The notes beneath the pieces were generated by a model. That model made no database searches, was not told where the DNA came from, and saw nothing but the letters and a program-made list of their open reading frames with translations. Source: an uncultured Eubacteriales bacterium (lineage in GTDB: Bacteria > Bacillota > Clostridia > Lachnospirales > Lachnospiraceae). Taken from it: a stretch of DNA of 56,072 bases. The translations under genes and the position numbers were made by a program. The stretch lies in NCBI GenBank assembly GCA_951800645.1, contig CATOIK010000017.1:1-56072 (forward strand). The letters are read 5' to 3'. This document shows, piece by piece, positions 8,253-17,559 of this stretch. How positions within the stretch are numbered: position 1 is the stretch's first letter; the number at the start of each line of letters is the position of its first letter.

Positions 8253-8660
8253 ATGAAGAAAATTACGATTATTGACGGCCAGGGAGGCCGCATGGGAAAA
8301 GCCATTATCGAACAGCTAAAAAAAGAATTTCCGGAACAAGAGCTTTTGGCTATCGGCACCAACGGCATCGCTACTGCCGCCATGTTAAAGGCCGGAGCCG
8401 ATGGCGGCGCTACCGGGGAGAACCCGGTGATTGTGGCCGCCAGAGATTCCGATATTATTATCGGGCCTATTGGCATCGTCATTGCAGACTCCCTTTTTGG
8501 GGAAGTCACCCCTGCCATGGCCGCTGCAGTAGGCAGCAGCCGGGCATTTCAGATTCTGATGCCTGTCAGCCGCTGCAACCACTATGTAGCAGGATGCGGA
8601 AACCTGTCCATGAACGAAATCATCGATGTGGTGATCCGGAAAGTAAAAGAACTGCTTTAA
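8253..8660 (+). CDS. DUF3842 family protein
   Basis: A 135-residue protein opening with a beta-strand and glycine-rich loop (ITIIDGQGGRMGKAI), like the start of a Rossmann-type nucleotide-binding fold. Later segments are GIATAAMLKAGADGGATGEN and IIGPIGIV. It resembles the uncharacterised DUF3842 family common in clostridia. The ATG at 8253 has AAGGA 10 bases upstream; a GTG at 8232 is an alternative without a clear site. It stands alone between a divergent DJ-1 gene and the convergent glyS. No function can be assigned. Confidence 0.75.
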   Translation: MKKITIIDGQGGRMGKAIIEQLKKEFPEQELLAIGTNGIATAAMLKAGADGGATGENPVIVAARDSDIIIGPIGIVIADSLFGEVTPAMAAAVGSSRAFQILMPVSRCNHYVAGCGNLSMNEIIDVVIRKVKELL

Positions 8661-8666
8661 TCAAAC

Positions 8667-8702
8667 CGGGGAAGATATGAAATAATATCTTCCCCGCTTT
8701 TG
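8667..8702 (+). terminator. Terminator after the DUF3842 gene
   Basis: Perfect 12-base stem CGGGGAAGATAT / ATATCTTCCCCG with a 6-base loop, followed by CTTTT. It lies between two convergent genes. Confidence 0.85.
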
Positions 8703-8714
8703 CGTTATTTTCAA

Positions 8715-10103
8715 TTAGAAACGGAACTTGTCCTCAAAGTAATTCTTCAGCTCTGCAATCGGAACGCGAACCTGCTCCATGGTGTCACGGTCGCGAACGG
8801 TTACTGCGCCGTCGGTCTCGGACTCAAAGTCAAAGGTGATGCAGTAGGGCGTACCAATCTCATCCTGTCTGCGGTAGCGTTTACCAATGTTTCCTCTGTC
8901 ATCGAACTCACAGTTGTAGTATTTAGACAGCTCTGCGTAAATCTTCTCTGCTCCCTCGTTCAGCTTCTTGGACAGAGGAAGGATACCAATCTTCACCGGA
9001 GCCAGAGCCGGATGGAAGTGAAGTACCGTGCGGACATCGCCGCCCTCTAATTCTTCCTCATCGTAAGCTGCGCACAGGAAAGCCAGAGTAACACGGTCTG
9101 CGCCCAGAGACGGCTCAACTACATAAGGAATGTATTTTTCCTTGGTCTCATCGTCAAAGTACAGCATGTCCTCGCCAGAGGTGTTCTGATGCTGAGTCAG
9201 GTCGTAGTCTGTACGGTCTGCAATGCCCCACAGCTCGCCCCATCCGAAGGGGAACAGGAATTCAATGTCTGTGGTGCCCTTGCTGTAGAAGCAAAGTTCC
9301 TCTGGAGAATGATCGCGGAGACGCATCTCGTCCTCCTTGATACCTAAGGACAGCAGCCAGTCGCGGCAGAATCCTCTCCAGTACTGGAACCATTCCAGAT
9401 CCGTGCCAGGCTTACAGAAGAACTCCAGCTCCATCTGTTCAAACTCACGGGTACGGAAGGTAAAGTTTCCGGGGGTAATCTCGTTACGGAAGGACTTACC
9501 AATCTGGCCGATACCAAAAGGAACCTTCTTTCTGGAGGTTCTCTGTACATTCTTAAAGTTTACAAAAATACCCTGCGCTGTCTCCGGTCTTAAGTATACG
9601 GTATTTTTTGCATCCTCGGTTACACCCTGGAAGGTCTTGAACATCAGGTTAAACTGGCGGATGTCGGTGAAATCATGCTTGCCGCAGGACGGACAGCAGA
9701 TATTATTTTCATCGATAAACTGCTTCATCTCCTCCTGAGACCAGGCGTCTACGCTGCCCTCAATCTCAATGCCGTTCTCTGCCAGATAATCCTCAATCAG
9801 CTTGTCTGCACGGAACCGCTCCTTACAGGACTTACAGTCCATCAGCGGGTCAGAAAAGCCGCCCAGGTGTCCGGAAGCCACCCAGGTCTGGGAGTTCATT
9901 AAGATGGCGCAGTCTACGCCTACATTATAAGGGCTCTCCTGCACAAACTTCTGCCACCAGGCCTTCTTTACATTGTTTTTCAGCTCTACACCCAGGTTGC
10001 CGTAATCCCAGGTGTTTGCCAAACCGCCGTAGATCTCAGAGCCCGGATATACAAAGCCGCGGTTCTTTGCCAGTGCTACAATTTTCTCCATTGTCTTTTC
10101 CAT
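8715..10103 (-). CDS. glyS: Glycyl-tRNA synthetase (single-chain, homodimeric type)
   Basis: A 462-residue class II synthetase that charges tRNA-Gly. It is the single-polypeptide archaeal/eukaryotic-like form, not the bacterial alpha2-beta2 form. It starts with [15 protein letters not shown], carries a Cys pair (CCPSCGKHD), and has the class II cores [10 protein letters not shown] and [14 protein letters not shown]. The ATG follows GAGAGGA. Only 38 bases separate it from the lipoprotein gene upstream, so it is probably transcribed with it from the promoter at 10875. There is no room for a T-box leader directly upstream. Confidence 0.96.
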   Translation of the reverse strand: MEKTMEKIVALAKNRGFVYPGSEIYGGLANTWDYGNLGVELKNNVKKAWWQKFVQESPYNVGVDCAILMNSQTWVASGHLGGFSDPLMDCKSCKERFRADKLIEDYLAENGIEIEGSVDAWSQEEMKQFIDENNICCPSCGKHDFTDIRQFNLMFKTFQGVTEDAKNTVYLRPETAQGIFVNFKNVQRTSRKKVPFGIGQIGKSFRNEITPGNFTFRTREFEQMELEFFCKPGTDLEWFQYWRGFCRDWLLSLGIKEDEMRLRDHSPEELCFYSKGTTDIEFLFPFGWGELWGIADRTDYDLTQHQNTSGEDMLYFDDETKEKYIPYVVEPSLGADRVTLAFLCAAYDEEELEGGDVRTVLHFHPALAPVKIGILPLSKKLNEGAEKIYAELSKYYNCEFDDRGNIGKRYRRQDEIGTPYCITFDFESETDGAVTVRDRDTMEQVRVPIAELKNYFEDKFRF

Positions 10104-10141
10104 AGTCAGCTATCCTCTCTTATTTTACTCTATGAATTTTT

Positions 10142-10825
10142 CTATTTAAAAAAGATGCAGGCCGGCTCATCCGGCATAATTGCCGCATTCCCTGCCTTTA
10201 CCGTAACGCCGGTTGTTGCATAGGCGATCTTACCCTCTACATACACGGTAGCAGAGCCTTCTGTAATAACCGCCTGACAGCCCTTCAGCTTGGAAAGGGC
10301 GTCTGCCTCCGGCGCTCCGTCAGAACCTAAAAGGGAAAATCCTGCGTCTTTTCCATCTGATGTCAGAACATCCGCATCCGGTAACTTTTCGGAAAGCTCC
10401 TCTGCACTTCCTGTATACAGCGCTGTAACAGAATGGGTATTGTCTCCGGTGGCCTCTGCAAACTTCACAAAGTCCTCTGCAGAACCATACTCAAATACCA
10501 AAGTTCCGGTCTGGCCTTCCAGCTTACAGTCCTTTAACGCAACCGGAAGCTTTTCTCTATCTTCACTGTTTTCAAAGTCTTCCGCTGCTCCCTGGTCCTT
10601 ATTGTAGGAAGCCGCTGCGTCCCTGGCGTAATTCTCTAACCCTTCCTGAGTATAAAGGTCGTTGGCCTTCTCTGCAGTGTAGACCATGGCGCTTTCCACA
10701 GCCAGGTCCTTTGTAACATAAATGCTGTTTTCACCGGCATTCCAACCGTCTGCAGCCGTATTCTGCCCGCAGCCGGCAAGCATCAGGCACGCAACCCCTG
10801 CCAGCACAGCTTTTCTCTTTTTCAT
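10142..10825 (-). CDS. Predicted lipoprotein of unknown function
   Basis: A 227-residue exported protein. It has a lysine/arginine start, a hydrophobic stretch and a lipobox LMLAGC, so it should be lipid-anchored on the outer membrane face. The body is acidic and lacks a domain I recognise; residues near the C-terminus (AVITEGSATVYVEGKIAYA) look like beta-strands. The ATG at 10825 has a strong AGGAGGA site; the upstream in-frame extension has none. It sits between recO and glyS and has its own promoter within the recO tail. Functional link to glyS is not evident. Confidence 0.75.
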   Translation of the reverse strand: MKKRKAVLAGVACLMLAGCGQNTAADGWNAGENSIYVTKDLAVESAMVYTAEKANDLYTQEGLENYARDAAASYNKDQGAAEDFENSEDREKLPVALKDCKLEGQTGTLVFEYGSAEDFVKFAEATGDNTHSVTALYTGSAEELSEKLPDADVLTSDGKDAGFSLLGSDGAPEADALSKLKGCQAVITEGSATVYVEGKIAYATTGVTVKAGNAAIMPDEPACIFFK

Positions 10826-10874
10826 AATTCTCCTCCTGCTCCTACGCCCAGCAATCTGGGTAAAGCTATCTAGG

Positions 10875-10903
10875 ATTATACCTGTAAATGGCTGGAATTT
10901 CAA
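10875..10903 (-). promoter_or_regulatory. Promoter for the lipoprotein-glyS unit
   Basis: Minus-strand TTGAAA (10898-10903), a 17-base spacer and a perfect TATAAT (10875-10880). The -35 overlaps the recO stop codon. The following leader carries a small CCCAG/CTGGG hairpin. Confidence 0.75.
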
Positions 10904-11556
10904 TACCCCTTCTGCATCATCTGAAGAATCTCCAGAGAATAGAAGGTCCGGTCCAGAAACCGCTTCTTGTTGATGTCTACACAAAGCTTCAATTCCCGCT
11001 GCACCTCATCTGTCAGAACAAAGGTGTAAAGAGATTCCAGCGGTGTGGCAATAATGTACTCCCAGGCATAGGCGGCGGAATCGCTGACCGGTCTGGGGGG
11101 ACGCTCCGTGTACTCTCCGTTTGCCACCATGGCCCTCAGTTCAAAAATCAGTTGAATCAGGGGATTCGGCAGGGCAGGCTTAAGCAATGCCCGCATGGAC
11201 TGGTAAAGCAAAAGAAGCATCTCCGTACCGTCCACATTTTCCCTGCAGTAATAATCCGCCACCTCCAGGAAATAGGAGCCGTAGCAGGCGGCCTCCACAT
11301 CGTTGGAAAGCTCTGCAAAATAGTTGCTTATGTCTGCGCTCTGGAGACTGTAGGAATCCCGTCCCTCAAACAGCCGGAAGCTGCCAAACACAAAGGGTCG
11401 GCTTACTGCCATCAGATGGTTGCCGGGCCGCTTGGCCCCTCTGGCAAAGGCTGTGATCTTCCCCCGTTCCCTGGTGAGAATCACCAGCCGCCGGTCAAAT
11501 TCCCCTGCCGGCGCAGCTTTAAGCACCATGCCGGTCAGATTCGCCGTATCCCTCAC
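10900..11556 (-). CDS. recO: DNA repair protein RecO
   Basis: A 218-residue RecO, which loads RecA with RecF/RecR during recombinational repair. The N-terminal OB-fold is recognisable (GMVLKAAPAGEFDRRLVILT, then GKITAFARGAKRP), followed by the helical domain. The usual four-Cys zinc finger of RecO is absent; its place is taken by a short stretch around NGEYTERPPRPVSDSA, which explains the length below the usual 240-260. The start is GTG at 11556, with AAGGAG inside the end of era, 5 bases away, so the two are translationally coupled. Confidence 0.88.
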   Translation of the reverse strand: MRDTANLTGMVLKAAPAGEFDRRLVILTRERGKITAFARGAKRPGNHLMAVSRPFVFGSFRLFEGRDSYSLQSADISNYFAELSNDVEAACYGSYFLEVADYYCRENVDGTEMLLLLYQSMRALLKPALPNPLIQLIFELRAMVANGEYTERPPRPVSDSAAYAWEYIIATPLESLYTFVLTDEVQRELKLCVDINKKRFLDRTFYSLEILQMMQKGY

Positions 11557-11561
11557 TTATC

Positions 11562-12587
11562 TTACTCCTTCGGGTTATACCCATAGTTTTTCATCAGAAT
11601 CTCGCTGTCCCGCCACTCTTTCCGCACCTTCACCCAAAGCTGCAGATTTACCTTGGTCTCCATCATCTTCTCAATCTCCCGTCGGGCAGTGGAGCCGATT
11701 TTCTTCAACATAGCTCCGCCCTTTCCAATGATGATGCCCTTGTGGGAATCCCGCTCGCAGATAATGGTGGCCTCAATATCAATGATGCCGTTTGGCCGCT
11801 CGCTCATCCGCTCAATAGTCACTGCAATGCCGTGGGGAATCTCCTCGTCTAAAAGCCGCAGCGCCTTTTCACGAATCAGCTCTGCCGCAATCTGCCGCAT
11901 AGGCTGGTCTGTCACTGTGTCCTCATCGTAAAACTGAGGGCCATAGGGCAGATACTTAAACAGAAGGTCTGTCAGAAGGTCTGTGTTTTTCTTTCTTAAA
12001 GCCGATACCGGTACGATTTCCGCAAAATTGCATATATCTTTATAGGCCTCGATATAAGTCAGAATTTCCTCCTGGCTTTTCAGGGTGTCAATCTTGTTGA
12101 TAACCAGAATCACCGGCGTCTTTACCTTGCAAAGCTGCTCTGCAATGTGCCGTTCTCCTGCTCCGATAAAGGTGGTCGGCTCTACCAGCCACAGCACCAC
12201 ATCCACCTCTTTTAATGTGTGCTCCGCCACATTTACCATGTACTCTCCCAGCTTGTTTTTCGCCTTATGGATGCCGGGGGTATCCAGGAAAATAATCTGT
12301 CCCCGCTCGTCCGTATACACAGTCTGAATCCGGTTTCTTGTGGTCTGAGGCTTCTCCGATGTAATGGCAATCTTCTGTCCAATCAGGTGATTCATCAAAG
12401 TGGACTTGCCTACATTGGGACGGCCGATCAAGGTTACAAAGCCGGATTTTTTCTGAACCGGAGCCTTTGCAGTTTCCTGATTCTTCCCGGCGTCCCCTTT
12501 TCCATCTGCTGCCATTTTTGCTGTTTTGGCCGGGTTTAATTCCGCCATCAGTTTTTCAATATCCAGTGTTCCAGATTTCTTTGCCAT
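11562..12587 (-). CDS. era: GTPase Era
   Basis: A 341-residue Era, the essential GTPase that binds the 3' end of 16S rRNA during 30S assembly. Motifs: G1 GRPNVGKS (55-62), DTPGIH, NKID, and a C-terminal KH domain with IIGKGGAMLKKIG. Canonical Era is about 300 residues; here a Lys/Ala-rich extension of roughly 46 residues precedes the GTPase domain. It sits between the M16 peptidase and recO with gaps of 6 and 5 bases, so it belongs to one operon. Confidence 0.96.
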   Translation of the reverse strand: MAKKSGTLDIEKLMAELNPAKTAKMAADGKGDAGKNQETAKAPVQKKSGFVTLIGRPNVGKSTLMNHLIGQKIAITSEKPQTTRNRIQTVYTDERGQIIFLDTPGIHKAKNKLGEYMVNVAEHTLKEVDVVLWLVEPTTFIGAGERHIAEQLCKVKTPVILVINKIDTLKSQEEILTYIEAYKDICNFAEIVPVSALRKKNTDLLTDLLFKYLPYGPQFYDEDTVTDQPMRQIAAELIREKALRLLDEEIPHGIAVTIERMSERPNGIIDIEATIICERDSHKGIIIGKGGAMLKKIGSTARREIEKMMETKVNLQLWVKVRKEWRDSEILMKNYGYNPKE

Positions 12588-12593
12588 ACATCT

Positions 12594-15527
12594 TTATCCT
12601 CTCGTAAGATTGGCTACCTGCCCGAACATCTGCCGGTTTGCCTCAATCTTCTCCTCATTCCCTACCACGCAGAAGCTTCCGGTATCTAAAATTGCCTGTA
12701 CCAGACCGGCCAGCGCCCGCATATCTTCCTTGGTAGCGTTTAAAATCTCATCCCGCTCCTGCTGCATCATCTCCTCTGTCACGCCGGAAAGATATGCAGA
12801 CAGGCCTCTGCTTCCCTTTACAGACGGGGGCAGAGGAGTATCTAAATTGCTGATAGTGCCGATTACATACTTAGTCATATCCCGCTCATCCGGGTCAAAC
12901 TGCTCTAAATAAGCCGGAATGCCCTCGTAAATCTGATTTGTCTCCTTTAAGTTGGGATCCCGGTAGGACACCAGGTAGCCTTCTCCGGACCGGCCAAAGC
13001 CGCTCATGCAGCCGTAAGCGCCGCCCTTTACCCGGATATTCAGCCACAGATAGTCATAGCTTAACATAACCTGCAGAATCTTCAAGGCTCCGGTGTAGGC
13101 AAAGCCCTTTTTCCGGAAATCTCCGCACCGGGCCACATAGTTGACCTGGGACGAGGTCTTTAAACCTTCATTCACATTCTCCACCGGATGATAGAAGGGA
13201 TATTTTTCTCCTCCTTCCTTCGGCAGCTTATCTGTCAAAAGAGGAAGGGCTGCAGGCAGGCAGGAATATCCTTCCTCATCTGCCGTGTAGTTTACCAGCA
13301 TATTGGAGCAGACAAACAGCTTTCTGCTTACCTCCTTTAATTTCCCAATAATCTCCGCCTTCTTGACCTCAAAATTCTTTTCCAGGTCTTCCAGGAAGTG
13401 ATAATAGGAGGTTCCGCCGGTCAGCTCATTGTAATAGGCAGCAGCGGAGAAATAGGAAGTAGCTCTGGAAACTGCAGTGCTGTGTCCTGCATTTTCCAGC
13501 CGCATCCGTCCCCTGGAGCGTGTCTCTTTGATAATCTCGCAAAGCCGCTTTTCATCGTCTAAAACAGAATGGTTCAAAATCTCCTCTATAATTCCAAAGC
13601 CAAAGTCCAGCTTATCATAAAGCACCCGGATACTGGCAATAAACGCCCCGGTAAAATGCTCCGGCTCCGCCAGGTTTGCAAAGGAGCTGACTGAAAAATC
13701 CAGGCCGCCGCTGTTTAAGTGAATCTCACTGGTCAAATCTGAATAGCTGTACTTTTCCGTGCTGACGCTGCCCAGCACAGACTTTAACAGGCCCACATAG
13801 GGAAGGTCCTCCTGAGGAACCGTATCGGTCATAAACAGCACCTTCAGATAGCCGATCCCAGAGGTAAAGAAATTGTGATACAGCACCTTGACGCCGCTTT
13901 CTTCTCTTTCTGTATAAGAGAAGGTCTCCGCCTTTTTGTCAATGTCCTTCCGCTCAAGCAGCGGGATTTTTGCCAGAACTTCCGGTGCGGAAGGAGTGTC
14001 CTGGTATTCTTTTAACGCCCTGGTGTCTTCCGCCAGAGCCTTGATCTGCCCCTGGCTCAGAGAATCTTTATAGGAAGCCAGCTTCTTTGCAGTCTGCTCA
14101 TCCTCTTTTGCCGTCAGGTTCCGCTCCGGACTTACAATGACCACTGCCTCAAAGGGATTATCCAGCAGATATTCCCGAATCAGGTTCTCAAAATAGCCCT
14201 CGTTCACTGCCTGCTTCAGGAATTCAAAGGTCTTCTGGTACTGCAGATGCATCATGGGGTCGCCGTCGTACAGCCAACTGTCTAAGCACTGAAGGCCGTA
14301 CATCAGGCCTTTGGGCGCAGAACCATAGTCTGCTTCCCGGTATTTAAACTCGTAGTAGTTCATGCCTGCCAGCAGGCTCTTTTTGTTGATGCCCTCATCT
14401 GCCAGCTTCCGCAAAGTGCCTTTCACCACTGCCAGAAACTCTCCCTTCTGATCCAGGTTGGCGTCCTTTGCCACCACGCTGAAGAAAGGCTGGAGAATGC
14501 CGTTTTCATAGCCGCCCAGCACATCCTTTCCAATGCCTGCGTCAATGAGAGCCTGCTTTACCGGTGCGCCCGGTGCGTCTAACAGGGTGTATTCCAGAAT
14601 CTGGAAGGCCACATAAAGCTTTGGGTCTAAGTCTGTGCCTACTACGGTATTTACGGATAAATAGGTGGCGTCCGTTTCCTCCTCCCCCTCCGTAATGGAG
14701 TAATGGAATTCCCGCTCTACCGGGGCAGCAAAGGCTTTCTGTTCTGGAATCCGGGAATCTACTTCTTTCCTGTCATAATGGCACAGATATTCTTCATCCA
14801 GCCATTTCAGCTTTTCCTCCATATCCATATCTCCGTAGAGATAGATATAGCTGTTGGAGGGATGATAGTAGGTCCGGTGGAAATCCAGGAATTTTTCATA
14901 GGTCAGGCCTGGAATAAAGGCCGGGTCTCCGCCGGAATCCCTGCCATAGCAGTTGTCCGGAAACAGGGTTTTCTGAATACAGGAATCCAAGAGACTTTCC
15001 GGGGCAGAATAAGCCCCTTTCATCTCATTGTAAACCACGCCGTTACAGGTAATAGGGCCGTCCTCCTGCTCCAGCTCGTAGTGCCAGCCCTCCTGTTTAA
15101 AAATCTTTTCTTCTCTATAGATGTTGGGATGGAGTACTGCGTCCATGTAAACATCCATCAGGTTCTGGAAGTCTTTTTCATTGCAGCTAGCCACCGGATA
15201 AACAGTTTTGTCCGGGTAGGTCATGGCATTTAAGAAGGTGTTTAAGGAACCCTTTACCAGTTCCACAAAGGGGTCCTTTAAGGGGAATTTTTCTGAACCG
15301 CACAGTACGCTGTGCTCTAAGATATGCGGCAGGCCGGTATCGTCATCCGGCGGCGTCCGAAAGCCGATGCAGAACACCTTGTTGTCGTCCTTGTTGGACA
15401 TCAGAAACAGCCTTGCACCGGTTCGTTTATGTTCCAGCACATAGCCTTCCGACTGAGTTTCCAGAATGGTCTTGTGTTCCTTTAATTCATATGCCTCCAG
15501 GCTCTTGATTCGTTCCATTTGATTCAT
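12594..15527 (-). CDS. M16 family zinc metallopeptidase (PreP-like, M16C)
   Basis: A 977-residue insulinase-family peptidase of the presequence-protease type. The inverted zinc motif HILEH is at 68-72, in the context GLPHILEHSVLCGSEKFP. The length fits two fused M16 halves that close around unfolded peptide. In organelles PreP clears targeting peptides; in clostridia it probably degrades cytosolic peptides, since no signal peptide is seen. AAAGGAG lies 11 bases before the ATG. It is followed within 6 bases by era. Confidence 0.92.
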   Translation of the reverse strand: MNQMERIKSLEAYELKEHKTILETQSEGYVLEHKRTGARLFLMSNKDDNKVFCIGFRTPPDDDTGLPHILEHSVLCGSEKFPLKDPFVELVKGSLNTFLNAMTYPDKTVYPVASCNEKDFQNLMDVYMDAVLHPNIYREEKIFKQEGWHYELEQEDGPITCNGVVYNEMKGAYSAPESLLDSCIQKTLFPDNCYGRDSGGDPAFIPGLTYEKFLDFHRTYYHPSNSYIYLYGDMDMEEKLKWLDEEYLCHYDRKEVDSRIPEQKAFAAPVEREFHYSITEGEEETDATYLSVNTVVGTDLDPKLYVAFQILEYTLLDAPGAPVKQALIDAGIGKDVLGGYENGILQPFFSVVAKDANLDQKGEFLAVVKGTLRKLADEGINKKSLLAGMNYYEFKYREADYGSAPKGLMYGLQCLDSWLYDGDPMMHLQYQKTFEFLKQAVNEGYFENLIREYLLDNPFEAVVIVSPERNLTAKEDEQTAKKLASYKDSLSQGQIKALAEDTRALKEYQDTPSAPEVLAKIPLLERKDIDKKAETFSYTEREESGVKVLYHNFFTSGIGYLKVLFMTDTVPQEDLPYVGLLKSVLGSVSTEKYSYSDLTSEIHLNSGGLDFSVSSFANLAEPEHFTGAFIASIRVLYDKLDFGFGIIEEILNHSVLDDEKRLCEIIKETRSRGRMRLENAGHSTAVSRATSYFSAAAYYNELTGGTSYYHFLEDLEKNFEVKKAEIIGKLKEVSRKLFVCSNMLVNYTADEEGYSCLPAALPLLTDKLPKEGGEKYPFYHPVENVNEGLKTSSQVNYVARCGDFRKKGFAYTGALKILQVMLSYDYLWLNIRVKGGAYGCMSGFGRSGEGYLVSYRDPNLKETNQIYEGIPAYLEQFDPDERDMTKYVIGTISNLDTPLPPSVKGSRGLSAYLSGVTEEMMQQERDEILNATKEDMRALAGLVQAILDTGSFCVVGNEEKIEANRQMFGQVANLTRG

Positions 15528-15555
15528 GGTCGTTCGTTCTCCTTTTCCGTCATAC

Positions 15556-16311
15556 TTACAGGTTACCCATTAACCGGTCTTTTAATATAGCCAGCACATC
15601 CCGCAGACTGTTGTGGGCCATCATCACCCGGTCTGACTCTGCGGCAATTCCTGCCACCTTGCCAAGGCCCTGGTGTTCTGCAATCATTCTGGCACGCAGA
15701 AGATGGAAATTGCTGGTAAGAACTCCGATATTCTCAGGCTGCTTTTCCTGTTTTTCCAACAGCAGCCGGCTGTAAACAATGTTTTCCAAGGTGCTGGCAG
15801 ACTGTTCCTCCAGCAGCATATTTTCCAGAGGAACTCCCTGCCGGAGCAGGTACTGCTGCATGGCAAAGGCTTCCGTACAAGGCTCGTCCTGGCCCTTTGC
15901 CCCAGAGAGGATCAGAATGGTATCCGGATTCTGGGCCGCATATTCTGCCGCCTTGTCAAGCCGCAGTTTTAAGGTATTGCTTAAGCCGTCCTCCCGCACT
16001 GCCGCTCCCAGCACGATCACATAGTCCAAATCCGGCTGGGCTGTCCGGGGAATCCGCCCGAAGATTAAAATCATCACCGTCACCAGAATCAGACCGCCGG
16101 AAACGCAAAGGGTTACTAAAGACACAGGAATCCACATGGGAACCCGATCCGGATATTTCTGATAATAGCGCACCCCAAAGGATGCCGCCCCTAAAAGGCC
16201 GCCAAACACCAGCCAGATTGAAATGCCTCCGCCCAAACCGGCGTAGGCGGCAATCACTCCGAAATAGGCCAGGCAGATCACTGCCGCCCCTGCAAGAATC
16301 CAAGTCAGCAT
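15556..16311 (-). CDS. YdcF/ElyC-type membrane protein (DUF218)
   Basis: A 251-residue protein with three hydrophobic segments in the first 86 residues, then a DUF218 domain starting at DYVIVLGAAV (about residue 96) with LILSGAKGQDE, AMQQYLLRQGVP and LTSNFHLLRA. Relatives (SanA, ElyC, YdcF) act in envelope integrity or undecaprenyl-linked sugar metabolism; the precise reaction is unknown. It lies 9 bases after the U32 gene and 28 bases before the M16 peptidase in the same operon. Confidence 0.85.
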   Translation of the reverse strand: MLTWILAGAAVICLAYFGVIAAYAGLGGGISIWLVFGGLLGAASFGVRYYQKYPDRVPMWIPVSLVTLCVSGGLILVTVMILIFGRIPRTAQPDLDYVIVLGAAVREDGLSNTLKLRLDKAAEYAAQNPDTILILSGAKGQDEPCTEAFAMQQYLLRQGVPLENMLLEEQSASTLENIVYSRLLLEKQEKQPENIGVLTSNFHLLRARMIAEHQGLGKVAGIAAESDRVMMAHNSLRDVLAILKDRLMGNL

Positions 16312-16320
16312 AGCTACTCC

Positions 16321-17559
16321 TTACTGTTTTTCTTCCATTTCACTGCGCCGGAGAATGTCGTAGGGCGCAAGTTCCGTTCCTAAATCCACATACAGAATCT
16401 GTCTGGAATGAGGCGCACTCTCCTGAGGATTTCCGTCCTCGTCCGTAATGGCCCGCACCACAGCCTCCACATTTCTGCCGTCCGGCTTCATCACCTCAAT
16501 GGTCTCTCCCACGGAGAATTTGTTTTTCTGGCCGATGCGGCCAAATCCGTCTGCCCGCACCTCCTCCACAGTTCCCAGATAGGTATAGTTTTTCACATAG
16601 GTGTTGTTGTCGTAAATCTGGGCGCCGGAATCCGGCTTTCCAAAGTAAAACCCAGTGGTAAATTCCCGATAAGTACACTTGCCGATCTCTGATCGGTACC
16701 AGTCTAAATTAGCCTGATAAAGAGCCGGATCCTTCTTGTAATCGTCAATGGCCTTCCGGTAAGTTCTGGCCACAGTAGCCACATAGAGGGCAGTCTTCAT
16801 GCGCCCTTCAATTTTAAAGCTGTCAATGCCTGCGTCAATCAGCTCAGGAATATGCTCAATCATACATAAATCCCGTGAATTGAAGATGTAGGTGCCCCGC
16901 TCGTTTTCAAACACCGGCATATACTCTCCCGGCCTGGTTTCTTCCATCAAAGCATATTTCCAGCGGCAGGGATGGGTACAGGCGCCCTGGTTGGCGTCCC
17001 GGCCGGTCAGGAAATTGCTGAGCAGGCACCGGCCGGAATAGGAAATGCACATAGCTCCGTGAATGAAGCTTTCAATCTCCATATCCTCCGGAATCTGCCG
17101 GCGGATTTCCCTGATCTCTTCTAAAGAAAGCTCTCTGGCAGAAACCACCCGCTTAGCCCCCATCTGATGCCAGAATAAGTAAGTGCCGTAGTTGGTGTTG
17201 TTGGCCTGGGTGCTGATATGGATTTCCATCTCCGGAAGCACCCGCCTTGCAATGGCAAATACGCCGGGGTCAGAAATAATCAGGGCGTCCGGCCCGATTT
17301 CCTTTAATTCCTTAAAATATGCCTCCACTCCGGGAAGGTCGTCATTGTGAGCCAGAATATTGGCAGTAATATATACCTTTACGCCCCGCTCATGGGCAAA
17401 GTCAATGCCCTCTTTGATTTCCTCATTGGTAAAATTCTTCGCCTTGGCCCGCAGTCCAAAGGCCTCGCCTCCCAGATATACGGCGTCAGCGCCGTATATC
17501 ACTGCAGTCTTTAATACATCCAGGCTGCCGGCCGGAATCAGAAGTTCAGTTTTTCTCAT
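16321..17559 (-). CDS. U32 family protein, tRNA hydroxylation (TrhP-type)
   Basis: A 412-residue U32 protein with the signature ESFIHGAMCISYSGRCLLS (163-181) and further cysteines at 194 and 198 that could hold an Fe-S cluster. Relatives TrhP/YrrN-YrrO in B. subtilis form 5-hydroxyuridine at tRNA position 34 from prephenate-derived chemistry; they are not peptidases despite the name. Its start overlaps the preceding O-methyltransferase gene by 14 bases. That enzyme's relative TrmR methylates the same hydroxyuridine, which supports the assignment. Confidence 0.85.
   Translation of the reverse strand: MRKTELLIPAGSLDVLKTAVIYGADAVYLGGEAFGLRAKAKNFTNEEIKEGIDFAHERGVKVYITANILAHNDDLPGVEAYFKELKEIGPDALIISDPGVFAIARRVLPEMEIHISTQANNTNYGTYLFWHQMGAKRVVSARELSLEEIREIRRQIPEDMEIESFIHGAMCISYSGRCLLSNFLTGRDANQGACTHPCRWKYALMEETRPGEYMPVFENERGTYIFNSRDLCMIEHIPELIDAGIDSFKIEGRMKTALYVATVARTYRKAIDDYKKDPALYQANLDWYRSEIGKCTYREFTTGFYFGKPDSGAQIYDNNTYVKNYTYLGTVEEVRADGFGRIGQKNKFSVGETIEVMKPDGRNVEAVVRAITDEDGNPQESAPHSRQILYVDLGTELAPYDILRRSEMEEKQ

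Noticed and set aside
10104..10141. T-box leader for glyS
   Set aside because: Only 38 bases separate glyS from the upstream gene, too short for a T-box, and no antiterminator core was seen.
16321..17559. Collagenase-type peptidase function for the U32 gene
   Set aside because: The neighbouring TrmR-like gene and the cysteine pattern fit the tRNA hydroxylation branch of U32 better than proteolysis.
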